DNA of 64,000 bases from Streptococcus mitis subsp. hohhotensis (GCF_000722775.1 NZ_JPFZ01000009.1:558001-622000), one strand, 5' to 3'; positions 25,759 to 38,596 are shown, numbered from the stretch's first letter. Translations and numbers: made by a program. The notes: a model not told the origin generated them from the letters alone.

Positions 25759-26829
25759 ATGAAACGCGAGATTTTACTGGAACGAATCGACAAACTAAAA
25801 CAAATCATGCCCTGGTATGTTTTGGAATACTACCAATCTAAGCTTGCCGTTCCCTACAGTTTTACAACCTTGTACGAATACCTCAAGGAATACGATCGAT
25901 TTTTCAGCTGGGTTTTGGAGTCAGGAATTTCAAATGCTAATAAAATATCTGATATTTCTTTATCTGTCTTGGAAAATATGTCTAAGAAAGACATGGAATC
26001 TTTTATCCTTTACTTACGTGAACGTCCTTTGCTGAATGCTAATACAACCAAGCAAGGAGTTTCTCAGACAACCATCAATCGGACTTTGTCAGCACTTTCT
26101 AGTCTTTACAAGTATCTGACTGAGGAGGTTGAAAACGACCAGGGCGAACCTTATTTCTATCGTAATGTAATGAAGAAAGTTTCAACCAAGAAAAAGAAAG
26201 AGACTCTTGCTGCCAGAGCTGAAAACATCAAACAAAAGCTCTTTCTAGGTGATGAAACAGAAGGGTTTCTGACTTATATAGATCAAGATTACCCACAACA
26301 GCTCTCAAATCGAGCTCTTTCATCATTTAATAAAAATAAAGAACGTGATTTGGCCATTATTGCCCTTCTCTTGGCATCGGGTGTTCGCTTATCTGAAGCT
26401 GTTAATCTGGATCTAAGAGATCTCAATCTTAAAATGATGGTTATCGATGTCACTCGAAAAGGTGGCAAACGTGATTCGGTAAATGTCGCTGCCTTTGCTA
26501 AGCCTTATCTAGAAAATTATCTGGCCATTCGTAATCAACGCTATAAGACTGAAAAGACGGATATTGCACTCTTTCTAACTCTCTATCGAGGTGTTCCCAA
26601 TCGTATTGACGCATCCAGCGTTGAAAAAATGGTTGCTAAATACTCTGAAGACTTCAAAGTTCGTGTAACCCCCCACAAACTGCGCCATACCCTAGCAACT
26701 AGGCTCTATGATGCTACTAAATCGCAAGTTTTGGTCAGCCATCAGCTAGGACACGCCAGTACACAAGTCACTGACCTCTATACCCATATCATAAATGATG
26801 AACAAAAGAATGCCTTGGATAGTTTATAG
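25759..26829 (+). CDS. xerS: Tyrosine recombinase XerS
   Basis: Single-protein dimer resolvase of streptococci and lactococci, 356 residues (the family's length). The N-terminal SAM-like DNA-binding domain spans about 1-130 (ending at [13 protein letters not shown]). The catalytic domain has the Arg of [26 protein letters not shown] (His-x-x-Arg), LGHAS and the nucleophile Tyr of DLYTHI. The dif-like site lies directly upstream, so self-contained resolution is expected. It has a TGCTATACT promoter and GGAGAA ribosome site. Confidence 0.96.
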   Translation: MKREILLERIDKLKQIMPWYVLEYYQSKLAVPYSFTTLYEYLKEYDRFFSWVLESGISNANKISDISLSVLENMSKKDMESFILYLRERPLLNANTTKQGVSQTTINRTLSALSSLYKYLTEEVENDQGEPYFYRNVMKKVSTKKKKETLAARAENIKQKLFLGDETEGFLTYIDQDYPQQLSNRALSSFNKNKERDLAIIALLLASGVRLSEAVNLDLRDLNLKMMVIDVTRKGGKRDSVNVAAFAKPYLENYLAIRNQRYKTEKTDIALFLTLYRGVPNRIDASSVEKMVAKYSEDFKVRVTPHKLRHTLATRLYDATKSQVLVSHQLGHASTQVTDLYTHIINDEQKNALDSL

Positions 26830-27055
26830 ATCGCATAAATTAAATTATGTAATAAATAAGAAAGGGATTCAATAAACTATTAATCTTATTTGATCATATC
26901 AAATACAATTGCTAACAGAGTAAACAGCTTTAAAGAATATGAAATAAAATTTATGTGGCCACTAGCTTGCCTTTCTTTGTAATATCCTGGATATGCAAAT
27001 CACTTATAATTGGTATTCATCTCAAAATAAGAGGATTCCACAAAAATAAATCAAA

Positions 27056-27253
27056 TTGAGCACTTATAAAAACATGATGCTGCCTGCGATGTCCAATATT
27101 TTATCAGAAAATAAAATTCCGCTAAAAACAATCATGGATAGGGTTGGACATTCTGATTCTGATGTTACTAATTCCATCTATACCCACGTCACGAAGAACA
27201 TGAAAGATGAAGCAATCAATGTACTGGATAAAGTTATGAAAAATATTTTTTAA
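27056..27253 (+). pseudogene. C-terminal fragment of a phage/ICE-type integrase
   Basis: A 65-residue frame ending an integrase: LSENKIPLKTIMDRVGHSDSDVTNSIYTHVTKNMK holds the second catalytic His and the Tyr nucleophile. The N-terminal core is missing, and the 226 bases before it (26830-27055) show no ORF. A trace of a former mobile element next to the dif region. Confidence 0.75.
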
Positions 27254-27291
27254 AAAGTTTTGCCCCTTTTTTGCCCCCTAAATACAAAAAT

Positions 27292-27318
27292 AGCCCTTCG
27301 GATAAAATCCGAGGGGCT
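27292..27318 (-). terminator. Hairpin between integrase fragment and eno
   Basis: AGCCCTTCGGAT (27292-27303) pairs with ATCCGAGGGGCT (27307-27318). On the minus strand ATTTTTG follows, so it acts on transcripts leaving eno. Confidence 0.75.
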
Positions 27319-27369
27319 AGAAACGTTGTTTAATCAACGGCCGAACTTTTGAATTTCAAGGTTCGGGAT

Positions 27370-27390
27370 AAAATAGTTCACTGAACTATT

Positions 27391-27392
<2 letters not shown>
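27370..27392 (-). terminator. Hairpin overlapping the eno stop codon
   Basis: AAATAGTTCA directly abuts its complement TGAACTATTT. The hairpin starts at the stop codon of eno. Confidence 0.6.
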
Positions 27393-28698
<1,306 letters not shown>

Positions 28699-28733
28699 TT
28701 ACTCTCCTTATGAGTTAAATTTTTTACACCTCT

Positions 28734-28762
28734 ATGATACCTTAAAACCACTCCTTTTTCAA
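28734..28762 (-). promoter_or_regulatory. eno promoter
   Basis: On the minus strand TTGAAA (28757-28762), a 17-base spacer and TATCAT (28734-28739). Confidence 0.65.
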
Positions 28763-28804
28763 GAAAAAACGTTATCTTTGTGCAAATTTTCCTTAACTTT
28801 ATAA

Positions 28805-28818
28805 AGTAATCGCTTTCT
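28805..28818 (-). promoter_or_regulatory. cre-like site between eno and the DUF1694 gene
   Basis: AGAAAGCGATTACT on the minus strand fits the CcpA consensus TGNAANCGNTNNCA at all but its two outermost bases. It lies about 45 bases upstream of the eno -35 box, the position where CcpA activates glycolytic genes. Inference from pattern only. Confidence 0.4.
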
Positions 28819-28843
28819 TTTGTCTGTTTTATTCTAACTTTTA

Positions 28844-28858
28844 TGATATACTGTTTTC
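28844..28858 (+). promoter_or_regulatory. Extended -10 giving a leaderless DUF1694 message
   Basis: TGATATACT (TATACT 28847-28852), six bases, then ATG 28859. No ribosome site is possible in between. Confidence 0.6.
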
Positions 28859-29305
28859 ATGACAGATTTATCAAAACAATTACTTGAAAAAGCTCATGGT
28901 GGAGCAAAATTAAATCCGGATGAGCAAAGACGCTATCTTGGTACCTTTGAGGAAAGAGTTCTTGGATATGCAGATATTGACACAGCAAATAGCCCTCAGT
29001 TAGAAAAAGGCTTTTTATCTATTTTAGAAAACCTTCAGGAAAAAGCAGAACCATTATTTGTGAAGATTTCACCAAATATCGAATTTGACAAGCAAGTTTT
29101 CTACTTAAAAGAAGCTAAAGAAACTGATAGTCAAGCTACCATTGTATCTGAAGAGCACGCTTCTTCTCCTTTTGGCCTGATTATCCACACCAATGCACCA
29201 GTTCAAGTAGAAGAAAAGGATCTTCGACTTGCTTTTGCAAAACTTTGGGAAGTTAAAAAGGAAGAACCAGCCAAAACATCCATCTGGAAAAAATGGTTTG
29301 GCTAA
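28859..29305 (+). CDS. DUF1694 (YueI-like) protein
   Basis: A 148-residue cytoplasmic protein of the DUF1694 family: [17 protein letters not shown] at the start, then [21 protein letters not shown] and [20 protein letters not shown]. The length is normal. Function is unknown. It is divergent from eno and convergent with the glycerate kinase gene, overlapping its last bases by 4. The promoter suggests a leaderless message. Confidence 0.88.
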   Translation: MTDLSKQLLEKAHGGAKLNPDEQRRYLGTFEERVLGYADIDTANSPQLEKGFLSILENLQEKAEPLFVKISPNIEFDKQVFYLKEAKETDSQATIVSEEHASSPFGLIIHTNAPVQVEEKDLRLAFAKLWEVKKEEPAKTSIWKKWFG

Positions 29306-30417
29306 ATTTTGCGCATAGTTAATAAGTGTCCAATATTGGCGGCCGTGCGCTCCAGATAGAGGCTGGCATTTTTCAAACTATCTTCTAAAGGTTCGCTTTT
29401 CTCTAAAATAGAAAAGGCGGCTTGGATATTTTCAAATGGTAGGGAAGGTAAATCTTCAGCAAGACTACCACAAATAGCAATAACAGGAACTCCGACAGGG
29501 GTTCTTTTTGCAACACCTATAGGTGCTTTACCTGCTAAACTTTGACAATCTAGCTTTCCTTCTCCTACAACAACCAAGTCAGCATGTGAAACTTTCTTAT
29601 CAAAGTTGATTAAGTTCAAGCAGGTATCAATTCCAGATACGATATTTGCCCGAGCAAAGGCACACAAACCGCCAGCAAGACCTCCACCAGCTCCTGCTCC
29701 TTTAATTTCCAATGTTACAGGGGAGGCTTTTTCATAAAAATCTTGGATTGCCTGATCTACGACTGCAAACATAGTAGGATCTAGGCCTTTTTGTTTGCCA
29801 AAAATATAGGTCGCACCTTGAGGACCACATAAGGGACTGACGACATCTGCTAAAATACGAATTTGCACATCTTCAGGAATTTCATAGCAATTTTCTGTTG
29901 ACATACAAGCTAAGTTTAATAAGGACTGCCCGCAAGCGGGCAAGACATTTCCATCCCTATCATAAAATCGATAACCTAAACCAGCAGCGATCCCAATTCC
30001 TCCGTCATTACTGGCCGTACCACCAACTCCGATATAGATATCTTTAATCCCTTTAACAATGAGACAACGAATCAATTCCCCTATTCCACAAGTTTGGATT
30101 TGCAGTGGATTTCGTTTCTCTAGCGGAATTTTTCCAAGGCCAACCAAGTCAGCTACTTCAAATAGTGCCAGTTCCCCTTTTTGAAAATAGCGCATGTCTT
30201 CTTTTTGGCCAAAAAGGCCTGTCACTTGGATCCATTTTTCTTCAAGGTCAAGAGAATGTCGAATGGAATCTACTGTACCTTCGCCACCATCACCAACAGG
30301 GCAGAGGAGGCATTCTACATCTGCTATCGATTGTTGGAAGCCTCTTTTTATTGATTCAGCTACCTGTTGAGCTGTCAAGCTTTCCTTAAATGAATCTGGT
30401 GCAATTACAATCTTCAT
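29302..30417 (-). CDS. Glycerate kinase (GarK/GlxK type)
   Basis: Phosphorylates glycerate with ATP in the cytoplasm, feeding lower glycolysis. 371 residues, the family length: [22 protein letters not shown] start, [33 protein letters not shown] and [26 protein letters not shown] 30417 follows GAGGG at seven bases; a start at 30429 overlaps the serB stop as ATGA but adds four unusual residues. Co-transcribed with serB. Confidence 0.94.
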   Translation of the reverse strand: MKIVIAPDSFKESLTAQQVAESIKRGFQQSIADVECLLCPVGDGGEGTVDSIRHSLDLEEKWIQVTGLFGQKEDMRYFQKGELALFEVADLVGLGKIPLEKRNPLQIQTCGIGELIRCLIVKGIKDIYIGVGGTASNDGGIGIAAGLGYRFYDRDGNVLPACGQSLLNLACMSTENCYEIPEDVQIRILADVVSPLCGPQGATYIFGKQKGLDPTMFAVVDQAIQDFYEKASPVTLEIKGAGAGGGLAGGLCAFARANIVSGIDTCLNLINFDKKVSHADLVVVGEGKLDCQSLAGKAPIGVAKRTPVGVPVIAICGSLAEDLPSLPFENIQAAFSILEKSEPLEDSLKNASLYLERTAANIGHLLTMRKI

Positions 30418-30425
30418 ATTTTCCC

Positions 30426-31070
30426 TCATTCTAACCAGTCAATCAAAGGAAGAACTTCTAAAAAATCCCTCTTGTCAACATGATTCGGTATTTCTTTTTT
30501 GAGCACTTCTTTGGCACAAAAGGCGATTCCTAGCTCCGCCGACTTCAACATTAATAAATCATTGGCCCCATCACCGATTGCAATCGTTCTTTCTTTAGAA
30601 AGTTTTAGTTCCTCTCTCCATTTTTCCAGAGTTGCTTGTTTGAGTTCAGGGCTTATAATTGCTCCAACTAATTTTCCTGTTAGAAGACCGTCTTTGACTT
30701 CAAGTTGGTTTGCAGAGAAATAGGCAATGTCGAGGGATTTTGCTAATCTCTCAACTATTGGAGTAAATCCACCGGACACCAGACCAACTAGGATTCCATT
30801 CTTTTGGAGAATGGAAATGAATTCCTGGGCATTTGACGTTAGATGAATAGTGTTGAAGACTTTATCAAAAACCGAAACAGGAAGACCTTCCAACAAGGAC
30901 ACTCTTTTTCGTAAACTGCTTTCAAAGTCCAACTCTCCTTGCATTGCCCGACTTGTAATCAGCGAAATTTCCTCCTCACGACCTACCTCTCTTCCCAAAA
31001 GATCAATCACTTCTTCTAGGATTAGGGTTCCATCTACATCCATAACACACAAGCCTTTTACTTGAGACAT
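30426..31070 (-). CDS. serB: Phosphoserine phosphatase
   Basis: HAD-family enzyme (214 residues) removing phosphate from phosphoserine in serine synthesis. Motif I is DVDGTLI (Asp11, Asp13), motif II is [15 protein letters not shown], and motif IV is [16 protein letters not shown]. The length matches SerB without an ACT domain. It leads a two-gene operon with glycerate kinase, both dealing with three-carbon acids off glycolysis. Confidence 0.92.
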   Translation of the reverse strand: MSQVKGLCVMDVDGTLILEEVIDLLGREVGREEEISLITSRAMQGELDFESSLRKRVSLLEGLPVSVFDKVFNTIHLTSNAQEFISILQKNGILVGLVSGGFTPIVERLAKSLDIAYFSANQLEVKDGLLTGKLVGAIISPELKQATLEKWREELKLSKERTIAIGDGANDLLMLKSAELGIAFCAKEVLKKEIPNHVDKRDFLEVLPLIDWLE

Positions 31071-31094
31071 CAGTTCTCCTCTCTAAACAGCCCA

Positions 31095-31123
31095 AAAATC
31101 GTATGAAGTCATCATACGATTTT
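31095..31123 (-). terminator. Terminator of the glg operon
   Basis: A perfect 12-bp stem AAAATCGTATGA (31095-31106) / TCATACGATTTT (31112-31123) just behind glgA, with a T-run on the minus strand. Confidence 0.85.
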
Positions 31124-31128
31124 ATCTA

Positions 31129-32562
31129 TTAATTAACTAAACTATGGTACAAGTCAAGATATGACTTGCAAGCTGTATCCCATGAGAAATCACACTCCAT
31201 AGCTTGTTTTTGTAGATTTCTCCAAACATCAGGATGGTTTCTATACAAGTCCAAAGCTGTTTGGAAAGTCCAATTTAACCAGTAAGGAGATAGATTGTCA
31301 AAGCTAAAACCAGTACCGCTTCCTTCGATTGGATTGAAAGCGCGAACGGTATCTCGCAATCCTCCAACTTCATGGACCAATGGCAAGGTTCCGTAACGCA
31401 TAGCCATCATTTGAGACAAGCCACATGGTTCAAAACGACTTGGCATGAGGAAGAGGTCACAAGCAGCGTAGATTTCTTGAGCTAGTTTGACATCAAAAGT
31501 GATATTTGCTGATAGCTTGTCTGGATAGATTTGAGCAAACCATGAGAAAGCTCCTTCAAATGCTGGATCGCCAGTTCCCAAAAGAACAATCTGAACATCA
31601 TTTTGCAAGATATGGTGAAGACTTTCGACCACCACATCAAAACCTTTTTGACGTGTCAAACGAGAAACAATTCCCACCAGTGGAACGTCGGCTCTAACTG
31701 GCAAGCCAACTCTTTCTTGCAATTTTGCCTTATTCTGGGCTTTTCCAGACAAATCTTCCTGATTAAAATGATAGTCTAAAAGAGCATCCGTCTGAGGATT
31801 ATACAGGTCAGCATCAATCCCATTCACGATACCAGATACTTTACCTGATTCCATTCGAAGAATTTGATCCAAGTTACATCCGAACTGACTGGTCATAATT
31901 TCATGAGCATAACTAGGTGAAACGGTTGAAACACGGTCAGCATAAAGAATACCAGCCTTCATCCAGTTCAGACAGTTGTTCCATCGAAGGGTGCCATCAG
32001 CATAACGTTCAAAGCCGACTCCAAACAAATCCCATAACATTCCTTCTGAAAATTGTCCTTGGAATTCCAAATTATGAATGGTTAAAACAGTTTTTATTCC
32101 TTGATAGGCTTGAATCCAACGGTATTTTTCCTTTAACAAGAAAGGAATCATAGCTGTATGGTAGTCATGAACATGGAGAAGGTCAGGAATAAAGTCAATC
32201 CTTTCCATAGCCTCAATGGCAGCAAGTTGGAAAAAGGCAAAGCGTTCTCCGTCATCAAAATCACCGTAAACATGACCACGGAAAAAATAATATTGATTGT
32301 CAATAAAGTAGAAGGTCACACCGTTTAAGACTGTTTTCTTAATTCCACAATACTGTCTGCGCCAACCGACACTTACCTCAAAATGAAGAACATCTTCAAT
32401 TTGATTTCCAAATTTAGCCTCTACCATGTCATAGTAGGGTAAAATTACTGCAACTTCATGTCCCGCTTTTACTAGTGATTTTGGAAGAGCGCCAATAACG
32501 TCTCCCAAACCACCTGTTTTTGAAAAGGGTGCACCCTCTGCTGCTACAAATAAAATTTTCAT
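31129..32562 (-). CDS. glgA: Glycogen synthase
   Basis: GT5 enzyme that lengthens alpha-1,4-glucan from ADP-glucose. 477 residues: ADP-glucose-binding KTGGL at 15-19, the [11 protein letters not shown] and TIHNLEFQG blocks, [13 protein letters not shown], and the C-terminal [18 protein letters not shown] with the catalytic Glu. Last gene of glgB-C-D-A; its start overlaps the glgD stop by 4 bases, so it is translationally coupled. Confidence 0.97.
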   Translation of the reverse strand: MKILFVAAEGAPFSKTGGLGDVIGALPKSLVKAGHEVAVILPYYDMVEAKFGNQIEDVLHFEVSVGWRRQYCGIKKTVLNGVTFYFIDNQYYFFRGHVYGDFDDGERFAFFQLAAIEAMERIDFIPDLLHVHDYHTAMIPFLLKEKYRWIQAYQGIKTVLTIHNLEFQGQFSEGMLWDLFGVGFERYADGTLRWNNCLNWMKAGILYADRVSTVSPSYAHEIMTSQFGCNLDQILRMESGKVSGIVNGIDADLYNPQTDALLDYHFNQEDLSGKAQNKAKLQERVGLPVRADVPLVGIVSRLTRQKGFDVVVESLHHILQNDVQIVLLGTGDPAFEGAFSWFAQIYPDKLSANITFDVKLAQEIYAACDLFLMPSRFEPCGLSQMMAMRYGTLPLVHEVGGLRDTVRAFNPIEGSGTGFSFDNLSPYWLNWTFQTALDLYRNHPDVWRNLQKQAMECDFSWDTACKSYLDLYHSLVN

Positions 32563-33698
32563 GAATGAATATCCTCTGTTACTTTGCTACCTTTCTTAAC
32601 GACAACTGGATGTTCTGCAGTTCCTCGAATCACAACACCTGGCTCAACTTCAACACCTTTGTCCAAGATAGCATATTCGACCTGAGCCCCTTCTCCAATA
32701 ACAACACGAGGGAAGAGCAGGCTATCTTTAACCAAGCTATCCTTGTGGACATGAATATTACGTGATAGAACAGAATTAGCCACTTGACCTTCAATGATAC
32801 TACCGGAAGCAAACTGAGAAGTACTTACCTTAGATGTATTGGCATAGTAAGTTGGCTCTTCGTTTTTGACCTTTGTATAAATCTTTTGATTTGGTGAGAA
32901 GAGAGAGTAGAATTTTTGTGATTCAAGCATATCTTTGTTAGCTTGATAATAAGACTCTACAGAGTGAATATTTGCCAGATAACCTGTGTACTCGTAGGCA
33001 AAAGCCCCTTCTTTTGCAGCCAAATCCCGTAAAACATAGCGCAACTTCTCTGGATGTTCTTTCTTAGCTTCTTCTTCTAAGCGTTCAATCAACCAAGGTG
33101 TATCAACGACAAAGATATCTGTAGACATGTTATAGATTTGATCTGGTAACTTGCTATCAAAGAGTTTATGAGAACGAACATGGTCTGTTTCATCCACTTC
33201 CAAGATTGCATTTACTTCTGAAATGTCTTTCTTAGCTAGCTTTTTATAAACTACAGTGATAGGCCCTTTTGTTGTACTATGTAGATGGAAAACTTGGTTC
33301 AAATCAATGTTAATCAGAACATCACAGTTGAGGGCAACCGTTTGGTTTGAGCCAGAACGTTTCAAATAAGTAAGAAGCTGTTGGTAGTATTCTTTTCCAA
33401 CTGTACTACTCTCAACGCGTGTATTATAAATCCCTAGATAATAGTGGCTAAGAAGAGTTGACAATCCCCACTCACGCCCTGAACGGATATGGTCAAAGAC
33501 TGAGCTGATATTATCCTGCTGGAAAATACCAAAGACACTACGAACACCTGCATTAGCAAGACTAGAAAGCGGGAAGTCAATCAAACGATATTTTCCACCA
33601 AATGGCAAACTTGCTACTGGACGGTGGTCCGTCAATGTTGACATATCATGAAAACCAACTGTATTTCCTAAAATGGCAGAATATTTATCAATCTTCAT
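32559..33698 (-). CDS. glgD: GlgD subunit of ADP-glucose pyrophosphorylase
   Basis: Paralogue of GlgC (379 residues) found in Gram-positives. It joins GlgC in a heteromeric ADP-glucose pyrophosphorylase and raises its activity. The N-terminus [27 protein letters not shown] is kept, but the GGxGTRL nucleotide-binding loop of GlgC is replaced by [13 protein letters not shown], showing that GlgD alone is not a normal catalyst. A C-terminal left-handed beta-helix follows. It overlaps glgC by 11 bases. Confidence 0.95.
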   Translation of the reverse strand: MKIDKYSAILGNTVGFHDMSTLTDHRPVASLPFGGKYRLIDFPLSSLANAGVRSVFGIFQQDNISSVFDHIRSGREWGLSTLLSHYYLGIYNTRVESSTVGKEYYQQLLTYLKRSGSNQTVALNCDVLINIDLNQVFHLHSTTKGPITVVYKKLAKKDISEVNAILEVDETDHVRSHKLFDSKLPDQIYNMSTDIFVVDTPWLIERLEEEAKKEHPEKLRYVLRDLAAKEGAFAYEYTGYLANIHSVESYYQANKDMLESQKFYSLFSPNQKIYTKVKNEEPTYYANTSKVSTSQFASGSIIEGQVANSVLSRNIHVHKDSLVKDSLLFPRVVIGEGAQVEYAILDKGVEVEPGVVIRGTAEHPVVVKKGSKVTEDIHS

Positions 33699-34830
33699 CT
33701 GTTGCTACCCCCACTACTTCATTATATCCTACAACTTGTACTTCTTCTGTTCCATCAATTTCGACACCGTCAGAAATAACCGCACCTTCACCAATAATGG
33801 CACGTTTGATTTTAGCTCCCTGACCAACAATTGCACCACTCATGATAACTGAATCTACTACTTCTGCCCCTTCGCGAACTTGCGCACCTGTTGAAAGGAT
33901 AGAATGTTTAACAGTTCCATCTACAAAACAGCCATCGACAACCAAGGAATCTTCCACATGAGCATTTGCACCAAGGAAGTTTGGTGGTGAAATCAAGTTT
34001 CTTGAGTAAATCTTCCATTGACGGTTACGGCTATCCAAGGCATTTTCTGGGGAAATGTACTCCATGTTGGCTTCCCAAAGTGACTCAATCGTACCGACAT
34101 CTTTCCAGTAACCATTAAATTCGTAAGCATAGACACTTTCACCTGACTCAAGGTAATTTGGAATGACATTTTTACCAAAGTCTGACATATCTACATTGCT
34201 CTTTTCAGCAGCAACGAGCATATTGCGGAGACGTTGCCAATCAAAGATATAGATTCCCATAGAAGCTTTCGTAGATTTAGGTTGAGCTGGTTTTTCTTCA
34301 AATTCAACAATACGGTTATTGGCATCTGTATTCATGATACCAAAACGACTAGCTTCTTTCAAAGGGACATCAAGAACTGCTACTGTCAAACTAGCATTAT
34401 TATCCTTGTGAGACTGGAGCATATCATCATAGTCCATTTTATAGATGTGGTCCCCAGAGAGAATTAAGACATACTCAGGGTTGACACTGTCGATATAATC
34501 AATATTTTGGTAAATAGCGTGGCTAGTCCCCTCAAACCAACGATTTCCTTCACTTGCAGAATACGGTTGAAGAATAGAGACACCAGAATTAATACCGTCT
34601 AATCCCCAACTTGAACCGTTTCCAATATGATTGTTAAGAGCAAGTGGTTGATACTGGGTGATGACTCCAACATTGTGAATCCCTGAGTTGGCACAGTTTG
34701 AAAGAGCGAAGTCAATGATACGGTAGCGTCCGCCAAATTGTACAGCTGGTTTCGCAAGGTTTTGAGTGAGTTTTCCGAGACGAGTTCCTTGCCCACCGGC
34801 AAGAATCAAAGCTAACATTTCATTCTTCAT
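33688..34830 (-). CDS. glgC: ADP-glucose pyrophosphorylase catalytic subunit
   Basis: Makes ADP-glucose from glucose-1-phosphate and ATP, the committed step of glycogen synthesis. 380 residues: [29 protein letters not shown] (nucleotide loop and Lys), [28 protein letters not shown] (substrate-binding Lys), then a hexapeptide beta-helix. It overlaps both glgB and glgD by 11 bases. Substrate comes from the phosphoglucomutase encoded at 47335. Confidence 0.97.
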   Translation of the reverse strand: MKNEMLALILAGGQGTRLGKLTQNLAKPAVQFGGRYRIIDFALSNCANSGIHNVGVITQYQPLALNNHIGNGSSWGLDGINSGVSILQPYSASEGNRWFEGTSHAIYQNIDYIDSVNPEYVLILSGDHIYKMDYDDMLQSHKDNNASLTVAVLDVPLKEASRFGIMNTDANNRIVEFEEKPAQPKSTKASMGIYIFDWQRLRNMLVAAEKSNVDMSDFGKNVIPNYLESGESVYAYEFNGYWKDVGTIESLWEANMEYISPENALDSRNRQWKIYSRNLISPPNFLGANAHVEDSLVVDGCFVDGTVKHSILSTGAQVREGAEVVDSVIMSGAIVGQGAKIKRAIIGEGAVISDGVEIDGTEEVQVVGYNEVVGVATDED

Positions 34831-36748
34831 TTTCTACTCCTTTTTGGTTTTTACTTGTGACGGTTTTTGCAGATTTCAAGCGGCGTTTGATTTTCCAAAC
34901 ACTTGCTCCCATAGCCGGTAGGGTAAAGGTCAAGGTCTGCTCATAATCTTTCCATAGTCCTTCTTGCGTTTGAACAGTTTGATTATGTTCTTTCCAAACG
35001 CCTCCCCACTCTTCTAACTCAGTATTCCAGACTTCTTCATAAATCCCTGCAACAGGCAGACCAATGGTAAAATCTTTTCGTTCAACAGGTGCCATATTAA
35101 AGACGCAGACTAGCATGTCGCCCTTCTTACCCTTACGGATGAAGGAAAGAACACTCTGGTCTCGATTATCCGCATCGATGATTTCAATACCATCATAGCT
35201 GGTATCAATTTCCCACAGACAGCGGTGGTCTTTATAAAACTGGTTTAGCTGAGAAGTGAAATACTTCATCTTAGCATTCATAGGGTCTTCTAGATTAGAC
35301 CATTCCAACTGCTCTTCAGATCTCCATTCTAGGAATTGGCCGTATTCACTACCCATGAAGAGCAATTTCTTACCAGGGTGACAAATTTGGTAAGTGTAGA
35401 TATTGCGCAAGCCTGCGAATTGATTGTAACGATCTCCCCACATCTTGTGCATCATACTCTTCTTACCGTGAACCACTTCGTCATGTGAGAATGGTAAGAG
35501 ATAGTTTTCCTTGAAAACATACATAAAGCTGAAAGTCACCAAATTAAAGTCATATTTACGATAAATCGGATCTTCTTCATAGAATCGGAGAATATCATTC
35601 ATCCAGCCCATATTCCATTTGTAGTCAAATCCTAGACCGTCTGAATCTTTAGTGTCAGTAATCTGAGTAGCTGATGAACTTTCCTCAGCTATCATCATAA
35701 CGTCTGGATGAACTAGTTTAATGACATTATTCAAACGTTTTAAGAAATAATAGCCTTCGTAGTTGAGATTGCCACCATCTTTATTAGGCGTCCATGGAGC
35801 ATCATCGTAGTCAAGATAGAGCATATTGCTAACGGCATCCACGCGAATACCATCTAAATGGTAAAAGTCAATCCAAAACTTAATGCTAGAAATCAAGAAG
35901 GACTGGACTTCATTTTTTCCAAGGTCAAAATTGAGTGCACCCCAACCGTAATTATGAGCCTTATTATGGTCTTGGTACTCAAAAGTCGGTGTCCCGTCAT
36001 AATAAGCTAAGGCATCATCATTAATGGTGAAATGACCAGGTACCCAGTCTACAATAACCCCAATATTGTTTAAGTGACATTCCTCAACAAAATCTTGAAA
36101 CTCTTCAGGGAGACCATAGGCATGCTCTAAAGCGAAGTAACCCATAAGCTGGTAACCCCAACTCAAACCGAGAGGGTGAGACATCAAAGGCATAAACTCA
36201 ATGTGAGTATAGTTCATCTCAACTAGGTAAGGAATGAGTTCATCTTTCAATTGAGCAAAACTATAAGGACTTCCATCTGGATTTCTCTTCCACGATCCAG
36301 CATGAACTTCGTAGATATTGACAGGACGTTCAAAGAAAGTCCAACGTTTTCTGCGAGCTAACCAAAGCCCATCCTTCCATTTCTTTTCTGGAATCTCTGT
36401 TAAAATAGCTCCAGTACCCGGACGTGCCTCATATCGTACAGCCAAAGGGTCAATCTTCATCAGCTGATGACCATTTGCACGCGTGATATGATACTTGTAA
36501 ATTTGGCCTTCATGAGCAAGGCTGGTAAAGACTTCCCAGACCCCAAATTCATTTCGTTCCATCGGAATTTGATTTTCTACCCAATTCGTGAAATCCCCCA
36601 CCAAGTGGACAGCCTGAGCATTGGGAGCCCACACACGAAATGTATAACCGTACTCTCCATTTAGTTCTTCCCTATGTGCTCCTAGATAATGCTGAAGGTG
36701 AAAATTTTCTCCTGTCATAAAGGTGCGCAAAGCTTCTCTTTTATCCAT
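34820..36748 (-). CDS. glgB: 1,4-alpha-glucan branching enzyme
   Basis: GH13 enzyme forming alpha-1,6 branches in glycogen. 642 residues: N-terminal CBM48 ([24 protein letters not shown]), a catalytic barrel with [22 protein letters not shown] (nucleophile Asp), MMIAEESS (acid Glu) and [14 protein letters not shown], and a C-terminal all-beta domain. First gene of the operon, behind a TATAAT box and a cre-like site. Confidence 0.97.
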   Translation of the reverse strand: MDKREALRTFMTGENFHLQHYLGAHREELNGEYGYTFRVWAPNAQAVHLVGDFTNWVENQIPMERNEFGVWEVFTSLAHEGQIYKYHITRANGHQLMKIDPLAVRYEARPGTGAILTEIPEKKWKDGLWLARRKRWTFFERPVNIYEVHAGSWKRNPDGSPYSFAQLKDELIPYLVEMNYTHIEFMPLMSHPLGLSWGYQLMGYFALEHAYGLPEEFQDFVEECHLNNIGVIVDWVPGHFTINDDALAYYDGTPTFEYQDHNKAHNYGWGALNFDLGKNEVQSFLISSIKFWIDFYHLDGIRVDAVSNMLYLDYDDAPWTPNKDGGNLNYEGYYFLKRLNNVIKLVHPDVMMIAEESSSATQITDTKDSDGLGFDYKWNMGWMNDILRFYEEDPIYRKYDFNLVTFSFMYVFKENYLLPFSHDEVVHGKKSMMHKMWGDRYNQFAGLRNIYTYQICHPGKKLLFMGSEYGQFLEWRSEEQLEWSNLEDPMNAKMKYFTSQLNQFYKDHRCLWEIDTSYDGIEIIDADNRDQSVLSFIRKGKKGDMLVCVFNMAPVERKDFTIGLPVAGIYEEVWNTELEEWGGVWKEHNQTVQTQEGLWKDYEQTLTFTLPAMGASVWKIKRRLKSAKTVTSKNQKGVENEE

Positions 36749-36764
36749 AATACCCCCTTTTTTC

Positions 36765-36792
36765 TGTAAGCGTTTTCCATAGATTTATTATA
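36765..36792 (-). promoter_or_regulatory. glg promoter with cre-like site
   Basis: On the minus strand TATAAT (36787-36792) is followed by GGAAAACGCTTACA (36765-36778), which fits the CcpA site TGNAANCGNTNNCA except for the first base. It covers the expected transcription start, so CcpA would block the operon on preferred sugars. No gene lies in 36793-37023. Confidence 0.6.
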
Positions 36793-36983
36793 CTACCTTT
36801 TTATGTAAGATTCAAGTAAATTACCATATTTGGTAAAAATTCTTTTGAAAATCTTCAAAAAATGAACTTATCCATTCACTTATAAATCAAGGAAAGACAG
36901 ATAGTTTGTGAAAACTTCCTCTTTTTGATTACTATCATATCACAAAGTTCGTATTTTATCCAAATATAGCATTGTTTTTATGT

Positions 36984-37014
36984 AAAAAACAAAACCAGGA
37001 AAACAATTTCCTGA
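36984..37014 (-). terminator. Terminator of gapN
   Basis: CAGGAAA (36996-37002) pairs with TTTCCTG (37007-37013). The minus-strand tail reads GTTTTGTTTTTT. Confidence 0.75.
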
Positions 37015-37023
37015 TTTTACATT

Positions 37024-38448
37024 TCATTTCACATCAAAAACAATGGATTTGACATTTGTCATCGCTTCAATGCTATATTTAATTCCTTGAACACCAGCAC
37101 CAGAACCTTTGACACCAAGGAATGGGAAATTATCTGGACCACGTTGGGTTTTATTATTAATATGAACTGTACCCACTTCAAGTTTTTCAGCAATTTCAAA
37201 GGCCTTTTTGAAATCATTTGTAAAAACTGAAGATTGAAGGCCGAATTCAGATTCGTTGGCAAAGGCAATTGCTTCTTCTACATTAGCCACACGAATAATT
37301 GGTAAAACAGGGCCAAATGGCTCTTCCCATGCTACTTTCATATCTTTTGTAACTTGGTCAAAAAGTACTGGCCAGAGAAGATTGCCCTCACGTTTGATTG
37401 GTGTAAGAGCCTGAGCCCCTTTTGCTTGTGCATCCTCAATCAATCCCCAAATAAAGTCGGCTGAAGCATTGTCAATAACAGGTGTAATATCAGCATTGTC
37501 AAATGGGTCACCAACTGTTAATTTAGCAACCTCTGCTTGAAGCAAAGTAGCTAATGTATCTGCTACACTTTCGAGAACAATGACACGTTTAATGGCCGTG
37601 CAACGTTGGCCTGAGTAGCTAAAGGCACCTGCAACGATTTGCTTAGTGGCATGTTCCAAATCTGCATCTTCTAGTACAAGAGCTGCATCTTTCCCGCCAA
37701 GCTCCAGCATGATAGGACGCATACCAGCTAAACGACCAATACGTTTTCCGATAGGAGTTGAACCTGTAAAGTTGATGAAGTTGACTTCTTTGTGCTCAAT
37801 GATATAATCCCCAATTTCTGAACCACGTCCCGTAATGGTATTGAAAACACCTGCTGGAATCCCTGCTTCCTCAAAGGCTTTAGCCAACAAGAGACCAGAA
37901 ATAGAACCTTGTGTTGGTGGCTTAAACATAACCACATTCCCTGCAATCAAGGCCGGAGCAATCTTAGATCCAGAAAGGTTGACTGGATAGTTAAAGGGAG
38001 CAATAGCTAGCACGACTCCAACCGGCTCACGACGAACAACAGCCAGTTTGTTTTTACTTGCTGCTTCAAAACCGCCACCTTCCATCGCTTGGCCTGTGAT
38101 GCGGAGACCTTCTTCAGCAGCATAACGAATCAAGTCTGCTGTACGCACTACTTCTCCAATGGCTGCTTTAATCCCTTTTGCTACTTCTTTGGCAAGGATA
38201 GTACCAATTTCTTCCTTATCGCGTTCTAAAATAGCTGCTGTTTTATGCAAATAAGCCGCACGTTCAACTGCTGATAAAGCTCGCCATGCTGGCAGGGCTG
38301 CACGCGCAGCTTGCATAGCCTCATCTACTTCCGCTTGGCTCATAGCTGGTACTGTCCCTAATTCTTCTTGATTGATTGGTGAATAAATCGTAATTTCTTT
38401 TTCAGATGATTTCCATTCTCCATTTACTAAATTCTTATATCTTGTCAA
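37024..38448 (-). CDS. gapN: NADP-dependent non-phosphorylating glyceraldehyde-3-phosphate dehydrogenase
   Basis: Oxidises glyceraldehyde-3-phosphate directly to 3-phosphoglycerate and makes NADPH, the main NADPH source in streptococci without an oxidative pentose route. 474 residues of the aldehyde dehydrogenase family: FNYPVNLSGSKIAPALIAGN, LELGGKDAAL (general base Glu), SGQRCTAIKR (nucleophile Cys) and EEPFGPVLP. The ending FLGVKGSGAGVQGIKYSIEAM is typical of GapN. Start is TTG 38448 behind AGGAGG at eight bases. Confidence 0.96.
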   Translation of the reverse strand: MTRYKNLVNGEWKSSEKEITIYSPINQEELGTVPAMSQAEVDEAMQAARAALPAWRALSAVERAAYLHKTAAILERDKEEIGTILAKEVAKGIKAAIGEVVRTADLIRYAAEEGLRITGQAMEGGGFEAASKNKLAVVRREPVGVVLAIAPFNYPVNLSGSKIAPALIAGNVVMFKPPTQGSISGLLLAKAFEEAGIPAGVFNTITGRGSEIGDYIIEHKEVNFINFTGSTPIGKRIGRLAGMRPIMLELGGKDAALVLEDADLEHATKQIVAGAFSYSGQRCTAIKRVIVLESVADTLATLLQAEVAKLTVGDPFDNADITPVIDNASADFIWGLIEDAQAKGAQALTPIKREGNLLWPVLFDQVTKDMKVAWEEPFGPVLPIIRVANVEEAIAFANESEFGLQSSVFTNDFKKAFEIAEKLEVGTVHINNKTQRGPDNFPFLGVKGSGAGVQGIKYSIEAMTNVKSIVFDVK

Positions 38449-38596
38449 ATTCTCGTCCTCCTGAAAATGATTAAGATATATTTTACCAAATTTTCAGAAA
38501 ATTACAACCCTTTTTACAATATTTTTGAGATTATTTTCACAAGCTTGACTTTTCAAACTATTTGAACTCTTTTGTTAAGCAGTCAGTACAAGAAGA

